Notes: generated from the sequence alone by a model not told the origin. DNA of 53,411 bases from JAFGOG01 sp034429215 (GCA_034429215.1 DAOUGI010000074.1:1-53411); one strand, 5' to 3'. Shown: positions 23,330-32,146, numbered from the stretch's first letter. Program-made: numbers and translations.

Positions 23330-24631
23330 ATGCGCATGAAAACGATAGCCGGCCTGCTGCTGGCCCTGGTCCTGATCGTCCCGCTGGCGGCGTGCGGAGC
23401 CGACGCCACCGCCCCAGAATCGATCGTCCCAACCCCGGCCCCGGCCGCAACCCAGGCCGTGGGGGTCCAGCCCACGGCGGGGGTCCCTGCCGCCGGCCAG
23501 GAGCCAACCGCCGACCAGGCCCCCACCGCGGTCCAGTCGACCACCGCCACCGAGGCGCCGCCGGCCCAGCCGGCAAGCACTGCCACCACGCCACCGCGCC
23601 AGATCTGGATCGACGCCCCCGCGCCGGGCGCGGCCGTGTCCAGCCCGCTCGAGCTGCGCGGCTCGGTCAGTGTCAGCCCGTTTGAATCGACCCTGCTGTG
23701 GCAGGTGTACGACTCCGCCGGCCAGGTCATCGGCCGTGGGCCGATCATGGTCGACGCCGAAATGGGCCAGCCGGGCAGCTTTGCCGACCAGATCACCTTC
23801 AGCTCCACCGCCGGCGGTCCGGGCCGGATCGAGGTCGCCGAGCTGAGCGCCAAGGACGGCTCGGTGGTCGTCAGCGCCTCGGTCGACGTCGTCCTGGCCG
23901 GCTCGCCCTCGTCGGGCGGCATCGAGATCCCCAGGGCCGGCGTCTATGCCGTGCTGCCGCTCCACATCCTGGCCCGCGTCGGGACGCCCGGCGAGCAGGC
24001 CATGGCCACCCTCACCTGGCAGGACGGCACCTTCCTGCAGGGCCAGTTTCGCATCCTGGCCGGCGAGGACGGGCAGGGGCTGCTGATCGGCAGCCTCGAC
24101 TGGATCATGGAGGGCCAGCCGCCCCAGCCGCCCAGCCAGCCGGCGACCCTGGCCATCCACAACCAGGACGGCCAGCTCCTGGCCGAGCAGGCGCTCACCG
24201 TCCTCAGCGCCGACGACCCCGAGGTCCGCACCGTGACCGTCTACTTTCTCCTGGGCGAAGAGCTCCAGGCGACCCAGCGGCTGATCGCCGAGACCGAAGC
24301 GGTCGGCTCGGCGGCGCTGAACGAGCTGCTGTGGGGGCCGCCGCCCAACAACCTAGCCGGCTTTGAGTCCGCCATCCCCTCGCCCGAGGAGGTCCTGTCC
24401 TACGCCGGCCGCGAGGCCGGCTGGGGCCCGCGCGTCCGCCTGCTCAAGCTGACCATCATCAACGGGGTGGCCACCGCCGATTTCTCCAAGGAGATCAACG
24501 CCTACGGCGGCGGCTCGCTGCGGGTCAAGCTGATCCGCGACCAGATCGCCCAGACCCTGCTCCAGTTCTCGACCGTGACCGAGGTGGTCATTGCCGTCGA
24601 GGGCCAGACCGAGGGGGTTTTGCAGCCATAA
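23330..24631 (+). CDS. lipoprotein with Gmad2 (Ig-like) and GerMN domains
   Basis: A 433-residue lipoprotein starting at ATG 23330. The signal is TIAGLLLALVLIVPLAACGA with the lipobox LAAC. A Pro/Ala/Thr-rich spacer of ~70 residues follows. Residues ~90-195 are a Gmad2 Ig-like domain (QIWIDAPAPGAAVSSPLELRG ... GRGPIMVDAEMGQPGSF), then a second beta domain, and residues ~300-433 are a GerMN domain (RTVTVYFLLGEELQATQRLI, LNELLWGPP, GVATADFSKEINAYGGGS, ALLQFSTVTEVVI-like end). In Chloroflexota and Firmicutes GerMN lipoproteins occur in the envelope; the best-known member, GerM, acts in spore envelope assembly. No sporulation genes are near. Confidence 0.88.
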   Translation: MRMKTIAGLLLALVLIVPLAACGADATAPESIVPTPAPAATQAVGVQPTAGVPAAGQEPTADQAPTAVQSTTATEAPPAQPASTATTPPRQIWIDAPAPGAAVSSPLELRGSVSVSPFESTLLWQVYDSAGQVIGRGPIMVDAEMGQPGSFADQITFSSTAGGPGRIEVAELSAKDGSVVVSASVDVVLAGSPSSGGIEIPRAGVYAVLPLHILARVGTPGEQAMATLTWQDGTFLQGQFRILAGEDGQGLLIGSLDWIMEGQPPQPPSQPATLAIHNQDGQLLAEQALTVLSADDPEVRTVTVYFLLGEELQATQRLIAETEAVGSAALNELLWGPPPNNLAGFESAIPSPEEVLSYAGREAGWGPRVRLLKLTIINGVATADFSKEINAYGGGSLRVKLIRDQIAQTLLQFSTVTEVVIAVEGQTEGVLQP

Positions 24632-24675
24632 GATCACCATGGCTGGGGTTTCATAAAAAGCGTTGCATTCAGGTC

Positions 24676-24703
24676 TTGACTTTCTCCCAAGCTGTGCTAT
24701 AAT
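24676..24703 (+). promoter_or_regulatory. strong promoter of a candidate small RNA or leader
   Basis: TTGACT (24676-24681), 16 bases, TATAAT (24698-24703) with TGTGC extension. It is among the closest matches to the sigma-70 consensus in the window and lies 45 bases after the GerMN stop codon. Confidence 0.8.
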
Positions 24704-24708
24704 ATAGC

Positions 24709-24838
24709 CGGCCTGCATCCACGCAACCTTAACCGGCGACTTACGCAGGGGCTCATTCCGGCAACAGCGGCAGGGCTCCAGGGAAAAGATGAGGCAGCGC
24801 GCCCGCCCACCGCTGAGGTGAGGCGGGCGCCTTTTTTT
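24709..24838 (+). ncRNA. candidate ~130-nt structured RNA or transcription-attenuating leader
   Basis: Bounded by a near-consensus promoter (24676-24703) and a textbook intrinsic terminator (24799-24838), with no plausible start codon plus ribosome-binding site in between. Visible pairings include CCTGC/GCAGG (around 24712 and 24755) and GCTCAT/ATGAG (around 24760 and 24788). It does not show the GGAA-loop/AGCAGC core of SRP RNA and does not match riboswitch cores I can recall. Because the next gene starts only 66 bases after the T-run, it could be either an independent sRNA or a riboswitch-like attenuator of the lipoprotein gene at 24904. Confidence 0.55.
24799..24838 (+). terminator. intrinsic terminator
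   Basis: GCGCCCGCC (24799-24807) pairs with GGCGGGCGC (24822-24830); inside, CACC pairs with GGTG around loop GCTGA with one bulged A. The hairpin is followed by C and seven T (24832-24838). Confidence 0.9.
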
Positions 24839-24903
24839 GGAGACCAACCCCTCCCCGAATGAAAACGGGGTTTGCGGCTATAGCACGCTCAAGGAGGAGG
24901 TTC

Positions 24904-26502
24904 ATGGCACAGAAAAAACCCCCTGGCCGCGGCGTGGGCGTCCTGGGGCTGATTGCCCTCCTGGCGCTGGCGGCGCTTTTGGGCGCGTGCGGCTCGTCCC
25001 AGGCCGACCTCAAGGGAACGGCCACCCGCATCGCCCTCGACCTGGCCGCCGGCCCCACCGTGGCGGCAGCTACCGGCCGGCCGGCGGCGGCCACGGCCCC
25101 CGCCGTCGCCGCCGGCCCGGTCCCGACCCGCAGCCCCACGCCCACCCGCACGCCCACGCCGACCCGCACCTCGACGCCCACCCGCACTTGCACGCCCACC
25201 CGCACCCCCACCCCCAGCCGCACCCCCACCCCCACCACCCCGCCGACCGATACCCCGCCGCCCACCGCCCGGCCCTCCCCGGCCCCCACCAAGGCGCCCA
25301 CCTCGCCGCCGGCCGGCGTCCAGGGCCAGCTCGCCTTTGCCGTCTACAACGCCGGCCTGCGCAGCTACACCCTGTACACCGCCAAGGTCGACGGCAGCGA
25401 CCTGCACGCCATCGCCGATTATGTCTACCAGCCCGACTTTTCTCCCAACGGCGTCCGCCTGGCGGTCAACGGCTACGAGGGCGGCAACGACGACCTGTGG
25501 AACATCAAGTACGACGGCAGCGACCGGCGCAAGGTGGCCGGCCACTTTAGCGACGACGCCTTTCCCACCTGGTCGCCCGACGGCAGCCAGGTGCTGGTCA
25601 GCTCGACCCGCCAGGGCGACGGCGTATCGCGGCTGTACGTTGGCAAAAACCCGATCTCCTCTCACCTGACCAAATTCATCATCGGCAGCTATTCGCTGTG
25701 GCTGCCCACCGGCGAGATCGCCTTCAACGGCTGCGATTACGGCTGGGGCAGCGACAGCCACTGCGGCATGTGGCGGGTCAGCCCCGGCGGCGTGCCCAAA
25801 CAGATCACCGACCAGACCGGCGACATACCCACCGACGCCACCTCGGCCGACTTGCTGTTCCTGCGCGCCGAGGGCGTCAACTGGGACGTCTACCGCGTGC
25901 CGCTCGGCGGCGGTGCGCCGACCCGCCTGACCGACAGCCCGTCGCGCGACGGCCCGGCCGCCTATTCGCCCGACGGCAAGACGATCGCCTTCCTGTCGGA
26001 CCGGTCGGGCGCCTGGGCGCTGTACACCATGGACCGCCAGGGGGGCGGGGTCAAAAAACGGCTGGACCTGCCCAACGGCGGCGCTTACGACGCCGGGCCG
26101 CACCCCTGGCACGACCAGCGGATCACCTGGGGGCCGCCGCCCAGCTCCCCGCCGCCGCCCACCCCCACCGAGGCCGGCCTGCTGCCCGCGCCCAGGCTCA
26201 CCTTCCCCGACCCCAACGGCACGGTCAGCGCCGCCCGCCCGACCACCGTCCGCTGGACCTGGAGCAGGGCGCTGGCCTTCAACCAGGGCTTTGAGGTCCG
26301 CGTCTGGCACCGCCTGGACCAGGGGCCGATGGGCGTGGCCCCCGCCACCGACAAGACCGAGCTGGAGCTGAACTTTGGCTACACCGAAAGCTACAAGCGG
26401 CACGGCGACGACTTTTATTTCATGGACGTGATCGTCGTCCAACTAAGCCCGTACGAGATCCTGAGCCAGAGCAGCCCGATCCAGGTCTCGATCAAGAAAT
26501 GA
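24904..26502 (+). CDS. lipoprotein with WD40-like/TolB beta-propeller
   Basis: The 532-residue protein starts at ATG 24904 after AAGGAGG. Its signal GVLGLIALLALAALLGACG has the lipobox LGAC. A ~60-residue linker of PTRTPTPTRTSTPTRTCTPT-type repeats follows. Residues ~140-410 are a TolB/PD40-type propeller: LAFAVYNAGLRSYTLYTAKVDG, FSPNGVRLAVNGYEG, PTWSPDGSQVLVSST, YSPDGKTIAFLSDRSG, ALYTMDRQGG. The C-terminal ~110 residues (LTFPDPNGTVSAARPTTVRW ... GVAPATDKTELELNF) form an Ig-like domain. It is probably a surface protein that binds proteins or glycans. Its transcript may start at the promoter at 24676 and read through the terminator. Confidence 0.87.
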   Translation: MAQKKPPGRGVGVLGLIALLALAALLGACGSSQADLKGTATRIALDLAAGPTVAAATGRPAAATAPAVAAGPVPTRSPTPTRTPTPTRTSTPTRTCTPTRTPTPSRTPTPTTPPTDTPPPTARPSPAPTKAPTSPPAGVQGQLAFAVYNAGLRSYTLYTAKVDGSDLHAIADYVYQPDFSPNGVRLAVNGYEGGNDDLWNIKYDGSDRRKVAGHFSDDAFPTWSPDGSQVLVSSTRQGDGVSRLYVGKNPISSHLTKFIIGSYSLWLPTGEIAFNGCDYGWGSDSHCGMWRVSPGGVPKQITDQTGDIPTDATSADLLFLRAEGVNWDVYRVPLGGGAPTRLTDSPSRDGPAAYSPDGKTIAFLSDRSGAWALYTMDRQGGGVKKRLDLPNGGAYDAGPHPWHDQRITWGPPPSSPPPPTPTEAGLLPAPRLTFPDPNGTVSAARPTTVRWTWSRALAFNQGFEVRVWHRLDQGPMGVAPATDKTELELNFGYTESYKRHGDDFYFMDVIVVQLSPYEILSQSSPIQVSIKK

Positions 26503-26507
26503 CCGAA

Positions 26508-26583
26508 CCCTCACCCCAACCCTCTCCCTTGGGGGAGACCGCTGTTCAGTGCAGCGCGCAGCGCGGCAGGGCAGGGTGAGGGG
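26508..26583. repeat. R1 palindromic repeat, copy 6
   Basis: CCCTCACCCCAACCCTCTCCC, then a GAGACCGCTGTTCAGTGC segment also found at 2877-2894, and GGGCAGGGTGAGGGGG. It separates two co-directional genes. Confidence 0.8.
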
Positions 26584-26609
26584 GAAATCTATCCAAGAAG
26601 GAGCACACC

Positions 26610-29549
26610 ATGACCTCAGATCGCGAAAAAACGACCAACGCCGGCCTCGCCGCCGACGAGCAGCAGGTCCTGGCCCTGATAGCCGAGGGCAGGCAGTTTG
26701 GAGAGATCGCCGCCCAGATGGGCATCTCGGAGGACGGGGCCAGCCTCATCATCTCCAGGCTGGTGAAAACCTTTGGGGTGTTTGGCAGCGCCGACCTGGT
26801 CAAGCAGGCCCGGCAGCGAGGATACCTGCCGCCCGCCGAAACGGCCATCCCGGCCATCGAGTCGGCTCCACCAGTCGAAGAGGTCCCCGTCCCGGCCGAA
26901 GGGCCGATTCCGCCGCCCGCAGAGGTCCCCATCCCGGCCCAAGGGCCGATTCCGCCGATCGAAGATGCCCCCATTCTCGCCGAAGAACCGATTCCGCCGG
27001 TCGAAGATGTCCCCATTCTGGCCCGAGAGCCGATTCCGCCGCCCACAGAGGCCCCCAGCCCGGCCCCGCTGCAAGTCGACGAGTCGCTCCTGCGCGACGC
27101 CGAGGCCATCCTGACCGCCGAGCGCAGCCGCGGCCGCCGGCACCCGCTGCTGATCGCCCTGCTCAACCTGACCGGGCTGGGCATCGGCTACCTCTTTTTG
27201 AAACGGCCGCTGCGCTGGCTGTTCCACGCCGCCGTCACCGCCGGGATGCTGGCCGCCGCCTGGTACACCAACGCGGCCCGCTACCCCCTGCCCTGGCTGA
27301 TCGGCCTGGGCGCCTGGCTGGCGTGGATGGCCGTCGACGGCTGGCTGGCCGCCCGCCGCCAGGAGTGGGCCGCCCGCCGGCCCTGGCTGCCGGCCGCCCT
27401 CGCCGTGGCCCTGATCGGCCTGGAAGTCGCCGGCCTGTGGCTGTACCAGGACCTGTGCACCCGCGAGTTCCTGCTGGGCATGATCGACTATCAACAGGGG
27501 AGCTGCGGCGCCGCCACCGACCGTCTCGGCATGGTCGGCAGCGCCTGCGAGCTGACCTTCAGCGCCAACGTGCCGGTGGCCGAGGACAAGTGCGCCGAGT
27601 GCAGCCCGCTGCTGGACGCCGCGGGCGCCCGCCAGGCCGGCCGGTTCGAGGAAGCGATCGCCGGCTACCAGGCCTACCAGGTCGCCTACCCCAGCGGCAG
27701 CCTGACCGTCCATGTCCGGGACAACGCCGCCGCCGCTTACGGCGAGTGGGCCGGCGCGCTGCGCGCCAACGCCGACTTTCAGGCCGCCATCGACACGTAC
27801 GAGGCCGGCCGCAGCGCTTACCCCGCCGCCCCCGCCTCTCAGCAGGCCCCGGCGCTGGCCGCCGAGACCTACGCCGAGTGGGCCGCCCGGCTCTATCAGG
27901 AAGGCCAATTCGACCAGGCCGTCGCCAAGTACGAAGCGATCCTGGCCGGCTATCCCGACACCCCGGCCGGCGCTCAGGCGGCCGAGCAGGCCGCCGGCGC
28001 CTACGCCGACTGGGCCGCCCGGCTGCGAGACGAGGGCGATTACGAGGCCGCCATCGCCAAGTACGAAGCGATCTTGACCGGCTATCCCACCACCCCGGCC
28101 GGCGCCGAGGCTCCGTTCCTGGCCGCCAACACCCACTACGGCTGGGCCGCCCGACAGCGGCAGGAAGGCGACTATGAGGCCGCCGTCGCCAACTACCAGG
28201 CGATCCTCGACCGCTACCCCAACATGCCGCCGGCGATCTGGGCCCCGGGCCAGGCCGCCGAGACCTACAACGACTGGGCCGGCGAGCTGCGCGGCCAGGC
28301 CGGCTATGCCCTGGCGGCCGAAAAGTACCAGATCATCCTCGACCGCTACCCCACCAGCGACCTGGTCCCCGGGGCGCGCGAGAGCCTGGCCGGGACCCTG
28401 TACGACTGGGCCCAAGCCCTGCGGGCCGAGCGCGATTACGAGCCCGCCGTCGAGCACTACCGGACGATCCTGTCCGACTTTACGGCCAGCCAGGTCATCT
28501 CCCAGGCGGTCGAAGGGCTGGCCCAGACCACCTACGACTGGGCCAAGCTGCTGCAATCCCGGCACGAGTACGGCCAGGCCATGGACCGCTACGAAGAGAT
28601 CCTGGCCGACCCCCGCCTCAGCGCCGTGGTCACCTCCACCGTCGATGCCGCCCTCGACACCGGCCTGGCCTGGACCGAGGAGCTGTCGGCCACCAAGGAC
28701 TATGCCGGCGCGGCCGCCGCCGGCCTGCGGACCCAGGGACTGGCCGGGGAAGGGCGGCTGGAGCAAGCCAACGCCTTGCTGGCCGGCGTCTACTGGGCGT
28801 GGGGCGACTCGTACGCCGCCGCCGAGAGCTACTCCAGCGCCATCGACAAATACGACCTGGCGCTAAACGACCCCACCCTCCAGCCGTACGCGTCCGGCGC
28901 CGCCGAGGGCGCGGCCGCCGCCTACTACGCCTGGGGCCAGTCGCTGGGCGCCGGCGAAGGCGCCTTGACCACCTACGCCACCCTGCGCCAGCGCTTCCCC
29001 AAGTCGACCTGGGCGCCCAAGGCCGCCGAGGCCGCGGCGTCGATCTACCTGGGGCGGGCCGACATCCAGCACCTGGCGGGCAACTATGCCGACGCCGTCA
29101 GCGCCTACGAGCGGATCATCGGCGACTATCCGGGCACCGAGGCCGCCGGCCAGGCCAAGACCAGCCTGGCCCAAGCCGAGGCCACCTGGCGGGGCGGCTA
29201 CGCCGACAAGCTGCTGGCCGCCGTGGTCAAGGCCCAAAAGGGGGCCGACGCGCTGAGCGGCCTGCTCAACACCCTGTCGAGCGGCACCAAAGTCTCGTGC
29301 TCATTGATCGCGATGACCAGCTTTGGCGACACCAAGCTGACCATCCCGAGCCGCTTTTCGAGCCTCCAAACCGCCTACAACAACTACCGCAGCGCCTTGA
29401 CCAGCCTCGAAGAGGCCAAAAAGATCATCGTCTGCACCGGCATCATTAACTGGGTCACCGACAACGAGATCAACAGCGCCAAGAGCAAGCTCAACAGCGC
29501 CAAGAGCAAGCTCAACCAGGCCAAAAAGGCCGCCGAAGCGGCCAAGTAG
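26610..29549 (+). CDS. large protein: LuxR-like HTH, Pro-rich linker, membrane segments, TPR-like repeats
   Basis: A 979-residue protein from ATG 26610 (AAGAAGGAG upstream). Residues ~10-70 resemble a GerE/LuxR HTH (DEQQVLALIAEGRQFGEIAAQMGISEDGASLIISRLV). Residues ~87-150 are four 15-residue proline-rich repeats (xxPIPPxEDxPILAxE). Residues ~175-290 have four to five hydrophobic segments (PLLIALLNLTGLGIGYLFL, WLFHAAVTAGMLAAAWY, ALAVALIGLEVAGLWLY). The remaining ~680 residues are TPR-like helical repeats of ~45-50 residues, each with YxxAxxxYxxIL-x-x-YP, and a Lys/Ser-rich coiled tail (SAKSKLNSAKSKLNQAKKAA). A cytoplasmic DNA-binding head joined through the membrane to an outer TPR scaffold would suggest a one-component sensor; this is inferred from order alone. 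Confidence 0.75.
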   Translation: MTSDREKTTNAGLAADEQQVLALIAEGRQFGEIAAQMGISEDGASLIISRLVKTFGVFGSADLVKQARQRGYLPPAETAIPAIESAPPVEEVPVPAEGPIPPPAEVPIPAQGPIPPIEDAPILAEEPIPPVEDVPILAREPIPPPTEAPSPAPLQVDESLLRDAEAILTAERSRGRRHPLLIALLNLTGLGIGYLFLKRPLRWLFHAAVTAGMLAAAWYTNAARYPLPWLIGLGAWLAWMAVDGWLAARRQEWAARRPWLPAALAVALIGLEVAGLWLYQDLCTREFLLGMIDYQQGSCGAATDRLGMVGSACELTFSANVPVAEDKCAECSPLLDAAGARQAGRFEEAIAGYQAYQVAYPSGSLTVHVRDNAAAAYGEWAGALRANADFQAAIDTYEAGRSAYPAAPASQQAPALAAETYAEWAARLYQEGQFDQAVAKYEAILAGYPDTPAGAQAAEQAAGAYADWAARLRDEGDYEAAIAKYEAILTGYPTTPAGAEAPFLAANTHYGWAARQRQEGDYEAAVANYQAILDRYPNMPPAIWAPGQAAETYNDWAGELRGQAGYALAAEKYQIILDRYPTSDLVPGARESLAGTLYDWAQALRAERDYEPAVEHYRTILSDFTASQVISQAVEGLAQTTYDWAKLLQSRHEYGQAMDRYEEILADPRLSAVVTSTVDAALDTGLAWTEELSATKDYAGAAAAGLRTQGLAGEGRLEQANALLAGVYWAWGDSYAAAESYSSAIDKYDLALNDPTLQPYASGAAEGAAAAYYAWGQSLGAGEGALTTYATLRQRFPKSTWAPKAAEAAASIYLGRADIQHLAGNYADAVSAYERIIGDYPGTEAAGQAKTSLAQAEATWRGGYADKLLAAVVKAQKGADALSGLLNTLSSGTKVSCSLIAMTSFGDTKLTIPSRFSSLQTAYNNYRSALTSLEEAKKIIVCTGIINWVTDNEINSAKSKLNSAKSKLNQAKKAAEAAK

Positions 29550-29564
29550 AAAAAACCTCTCTGA

Positions 29565-29602
29565 AAACAACAGAGGCGGCGTTTAAGCCGCCTCTGTTGT
29601 TT
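29565..29602. terminator. bidirectional terminator between convergent genes
   Basis: Perfect 16-bp arms AAACAACAGAGGCGGC (29565-29580) and complement (29587-29602), loop GTTTAA. AAAAAACC on the left gives GGTTTTTT for minus-strand transcripts, so it can stop the methyltransferase transcript as well as the long gene ending at 29549. Confidence 0.88.
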
Positions 29603-29612
29603 CCAAAAACCC

Positions 29613-30398
29613 TCAGGATCTCGGCCGGGCCACCCAGATCTGCTCCCGGCCATAGTGGAACGGCCCCCGGTCGAAATCGCCATAGAGCGCCTCGACCCGA
29701 AAGCCGCACAGCTCGAGCAGGTACTCCATCTCGTAGCGGTGCAGGTAGCGCAGCACCAGCGAGCTGTAGACCTTGCTCACCACCTGCCCCTGGTCGTCCA
29801 GCTCTTCGAAAATGAAATACTGGTCGATCATCTGCTTTTCGGGGTCGTACCGGCGCGTGTCCCACACCACCACCTTGTGGCCGGTGTCGGGGTGGACGAA
29901 CTCGTCGACCATCTTGACCGCCCCGCCCAGCGAGCCAAAATGGGCCACGATCGTCTCCAGCCGCGGGTCAAAGTTGTTGAGGATCAGCCGCCCGTCGGGC
30001 TCCAGGTGGTCGCGCACGCAGCGCAGCGCCCGCCGCTGGTCCTCGCCGGTCAGCAGGTGCAAAAAGGCGCGGTAGGGGATGGTCACCAGCTTGAAGCGGC
30101 GGCCCAGGCTGAAATCGCGCATGTCGCCCTCTACCAGGTCGATCCGCCGCCGCACCGCCGGGTCGAGCCGGGCCACCTTGTCGCGGGCGATGGCCAGCAT
30201 CGACGGGGCGCGGTCCAGCCCGGTCATGTCGGCCCCCGCCGCGGCAGAGGGGATCAGGATGCGGCCGGTGCCGCAGCCCAGCTCGAGCACCGGCCCGCCG
30301 GCCCGCACCGCCTCTTCCACGTAAAAGGCCGCGTCGCCCTCCGTGCCGAGAGAATAATAGTCGTACAGCGCCGCGTCGGCCCGGTCATACTCTTTCAT
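29613..30398 (-). CDS. class I SAM-dependent methyltransferase
   Basis: The 261-residue protein starts MKEYDRADAALYDYYSLG and has motif I VLELGCGTGRILIPSAAAG, motif II MTGLDRAPSMLAIARDK, an acidic GDMRDF (motif III), IPYRAFLHLLTGEDQRRALRCVRDHLEPDGRLILNNFDP (motifs IV-V), and a C-terminal beta extension (WDTRRYDPEKQMIDQYFIFEE ... RYEMEYLLELCGFRVEALYGDF) as in glycine/sarcosine-type small-molecule methyltransferases. It has its own promoter (30450-30478) and shares the terminator at 29565-29602. The substrate is unknown. Confidence 0.88.
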   Translation of the reverse strand: MKEYDRADAALYDYYSLGTEGDAAFYVEEAVRAGGPVLELGCGTGRILIPSAAAGADMTGLDRAPSMLAIARDKVARLDPAVRRRIDLVEGDMRDFSLGRRFKLVTIPYRAFLHLLTGEDQRRALRCVRDHLEPDGRLILNNFDPRLETIVAHFGSLGGAVKMVDEFVHPDTGHKVVVWDTRRYDPEKQMIDQYFIFEELDDQGQVVSKVYSSLVLRYLHRYEMEYLLELCGFRVEALYGDFDRGPFHYGREQIWVARPRS

Positions 30399-30729
30399 GG
30401 GTCACCCTCTCCTCGTTGGCGCGCAGCCGCACGCCATGGAATGGGTCCGAGTGTACCACACAACCAGGTGGAAGGCAAGGTTTGCCCTCTCACCCTGGCG
30501 AGAGGAAAGCCGCAGGGGCGCACGCGCGGCCGTGCGCCCCTGCGGGCAAATAACGGCGGCCCCTGCCCCGCCAGGCAGCCGCCAACTAGGTGGCATTTTC
30601 CCCTCACCCCAGCCCTGCCGCCTTGCCGGTGGCGGGGAGAGGGGACGGGAGCGGCGGCGGCGAACGACCCTGCACATCAGAATGCCACAAAGGCAACCAC
30701 GACCTTTGTTGCCTTTGTGTCCTTTGTGG
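30399..30729. other. gene-free region with methyltransferase promoter and dispersed repeats
   Basis: The minus-strand promoter is TTGCCT (30478-30473), 17 bases, TACACT (30455-30450) with TGTGG extension. Also present: a GGGGCGCAC/GTGCGCCCC palindrome (about 30516-30543), an R1 repeat (30601-30650), a CACAAAGG/CCTTTGTG inverted pair and the TTTGTGTCCTTTGTGGTTA repeat (to 30733). No gene seen. Confidence 0.7.
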
Positions 30730-31812
30730 TTAGCCGCCCTTCTCCTCCGCCGGCAGCTCTACCGTAAAGGTGGCCCCACCCCCCGGGTTGTTCTGCGCCC
30801 AGATCCGCCCGCCGTACTCGTGCACGATCCGGTCGCACACCGCCAGCCCCAGCCCCGTCCCCTTGCCCGTCTCTTTCGTGGTGAAAAAGGGCTCAAAGAT
30901 GTGGGGCATCACCTCCGGCGGGATGCCCGGCCCGTTGTCGATGAACCGCACCTGGGCGCCGGCCGAGTCGCCGTTTTGGCAGGGGGCGCGGCGGGTCTGG
31001 ATCACCAGCGTTCCGGGCTGATCCCTGGACAGCAGCGCCTGCTGGGCGTTGTTGATCAGGTTGATAAAGACCTGCTCGAGCTGGTGCGGATCCACCCGGC
31101 TGGCAGGCAGATCGGGGGCCAGGTCGGTGAGCACATCGATGCCGCATCCCTGGAGCTGGTAGAGCTGGAGGTCCACCGTGCGCAGCACCGCGGCATTGAC
31201 GTCGGTCAGCCCGACCTGGCGCGCGGGAGGGTGGGCAAAGGTCAGCAGGTTGTCGATGATGTGGACCATCCGCTGGGCCTGCTGCTGGATCAGCGTCAGG
31301 CTTTCCTGGAAACGGGGCAGCAGCGGAGCGATGGCGTGCAGCAGCTTGATCTGGAGCAGGATGACCGTCAGCGGGTTGTTCAGCTCGTGGGCCACGCTCG
31401 AGATCGACTGGCCCAGCCAGGACATCTTTTCCGACTGGCGAAGCTGGGTTTCCAGGTGACAGCGCTCGGTCAGGTCGGTGAACAGCCACACCATCGCCCT
31501 GGGCTCGTCGCCGTCGATCGGCAGCGACGCGTTGACCTGCACCGGGGCCGACGTCCCATCCGGCCGCTGCACCTCGATCTCGTACGGGCCGGCCCCCTCG
31601 TCCAGCAGCCCCGATCGCCACGCGCCCACCGCCTGGTGCACCGCGCTGGGGATCAGCGACGTCCAGCGCCGGCCGATCAGCTTGCCCGGCTCGCAGCCGG
31701 CGATCCGCTCCGCGGCGCGGTTGGCGAAAATGAGCAGCCCCGTGTCGTCCTCGACGACCACGCCGCAGGGCACAGCCTGCAAGATCGGCTCGGCCAGGCT
31801 CCCCAAATTCAA
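30730..31812 (-). CDS. soluble PAS-domain sensor histidine kinase
   Basis: A 360-residue kinase with no membrane segment. Residues ~1-125 are a PAS domain (ILQAVPCGVVVEDDTGLLIFANRAAERIAGCEP ... VWLFTDLTER). The H-box is SSVAHELNNPLTVIL (His ~140), the N-box VFINLINNAQQAL, followed by G1 VRFIDNGPGIP, the F-box FEPFFTTKETGKGTGLGL and G2 loop. This is the HATPase class of orphan kinases that sense internal signals. No response regulator is adjacent. It is the last gene of a probable four-gene unit starting at 32990, 61 bases after the NHLP-like gene with an R1 repeat in the gap. Confidence 0.93.
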   Translation of the reverse strand: MNLGSLAEPILQAVPCGVVVEDDTGLLIFANRAAERIAGCEPGKLIGRRWTSLIPSAVHQAVGAWRSGLLDEGAGPYEIEVQRPDGTSAPVQVNASLPIDGDEPRAMVWLFTDLTERCHLETQLRQSEKMSWLGQSISSVAHELNNPLTVILLQIKLLHAIAPLLPRFQESLTLIQQQAQRMVHIIDNLLTFAHPPARQVGLTDVNAAVLRTVDLQLYQLQGCGIDVLTDLAPDLPASRVDPHQLEQVFINLINNAQQALLSRDQPGTLVIQTRRAPCQNGDSAGAQVRFIDNGPGIPPEVMPHIFEPFFTTKETGKGTGLGLAVCDRIVHEYGGRIWAQNNPGGGATFTVELPAEEKGG

Positions 31813-31823
31813 ATGGCTCCCTC

Positions 31824-31868
31824 CCCCTCACCCAACCCTCTCCCAAAGGGAGAGGGCCGGGGTGAGGG
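31824..31868. repeat. R1 palindromic repeat, copy 8
   Basis: CCCCCTCACCCAACCCTCTCCC and GGGAGAGGGCCGGGGTGAGGG between the NHLP-like and histidine kinase genes. Confidence 0.8.
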
Positions 31869-31873
31869 TCCTC

Positions 31874-32146
31874 CTAATTGACGCACAACGGCGTCGACTC
31901 GCGCCACACCCGGCCGCCCTGCATGTGGCCGTTCGTCAACAGCCAGCCATAGACCTGCGCGGCAAAGTCTTCCAGCCGGTGGGCCTCGATGCCGAGCACC
32001 AGATCCCGCTCTTCGGGCGTCAGCGCAAAGGTGTGGTCGCAGTACCCGGCCGCCAGCGCCTTGGCCGGGTTGTGCAGCAGGGTCTCACAGAACCGGCCGT
32101 TGACCGTGGCGGCGCACAGCAGTTGATTCAAGCTCTTGTGTTGCAC
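31874..32146 (-). CDS. Os1348/NHLP-clan-like small protein
   Basis: The preferred start is GTG 32146, six bases after a perfect AGGAGG, giving 90 residues; a TTG at 32161 is possible but overlaps that site. The sequence SLNQLLCAATVNGRFCETLL, then NPAKALAAGY and TPEERDLVLGIEAHRLEDFA, follows the pattern of Os1348-type NHLP-clan proteins (helix, xFxxxLLxDPxxAL, GY, LTxEExxLLxxIxAxxLxxFA). In other bacteria this clan includes leader regions of ribosomally made, modified peptides. The last ~25 residues (GHMQGGRVWRESTPLCVN) could be a core peptide or just a tail. It lies between a DUF5317-like gene and a histidine kinase gene on the same strand. Confidence 0.6.
   Translation of the reverse strand: MQHKSLNQLLCAATVNGRFCETLLHNPAKALAAGYCDHTFALTPEERDLVLGIEAHRLEDFAAQVYGWLLTNGHMQGGRVWRESTPLCVN

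Noticed and set aside
24709..24838. Assignment of the candidate RNA as SRP (4.5S) RNA
   Set aside because: The conserved GGAA-loop and AGCAGC strand of domain IV are absent.
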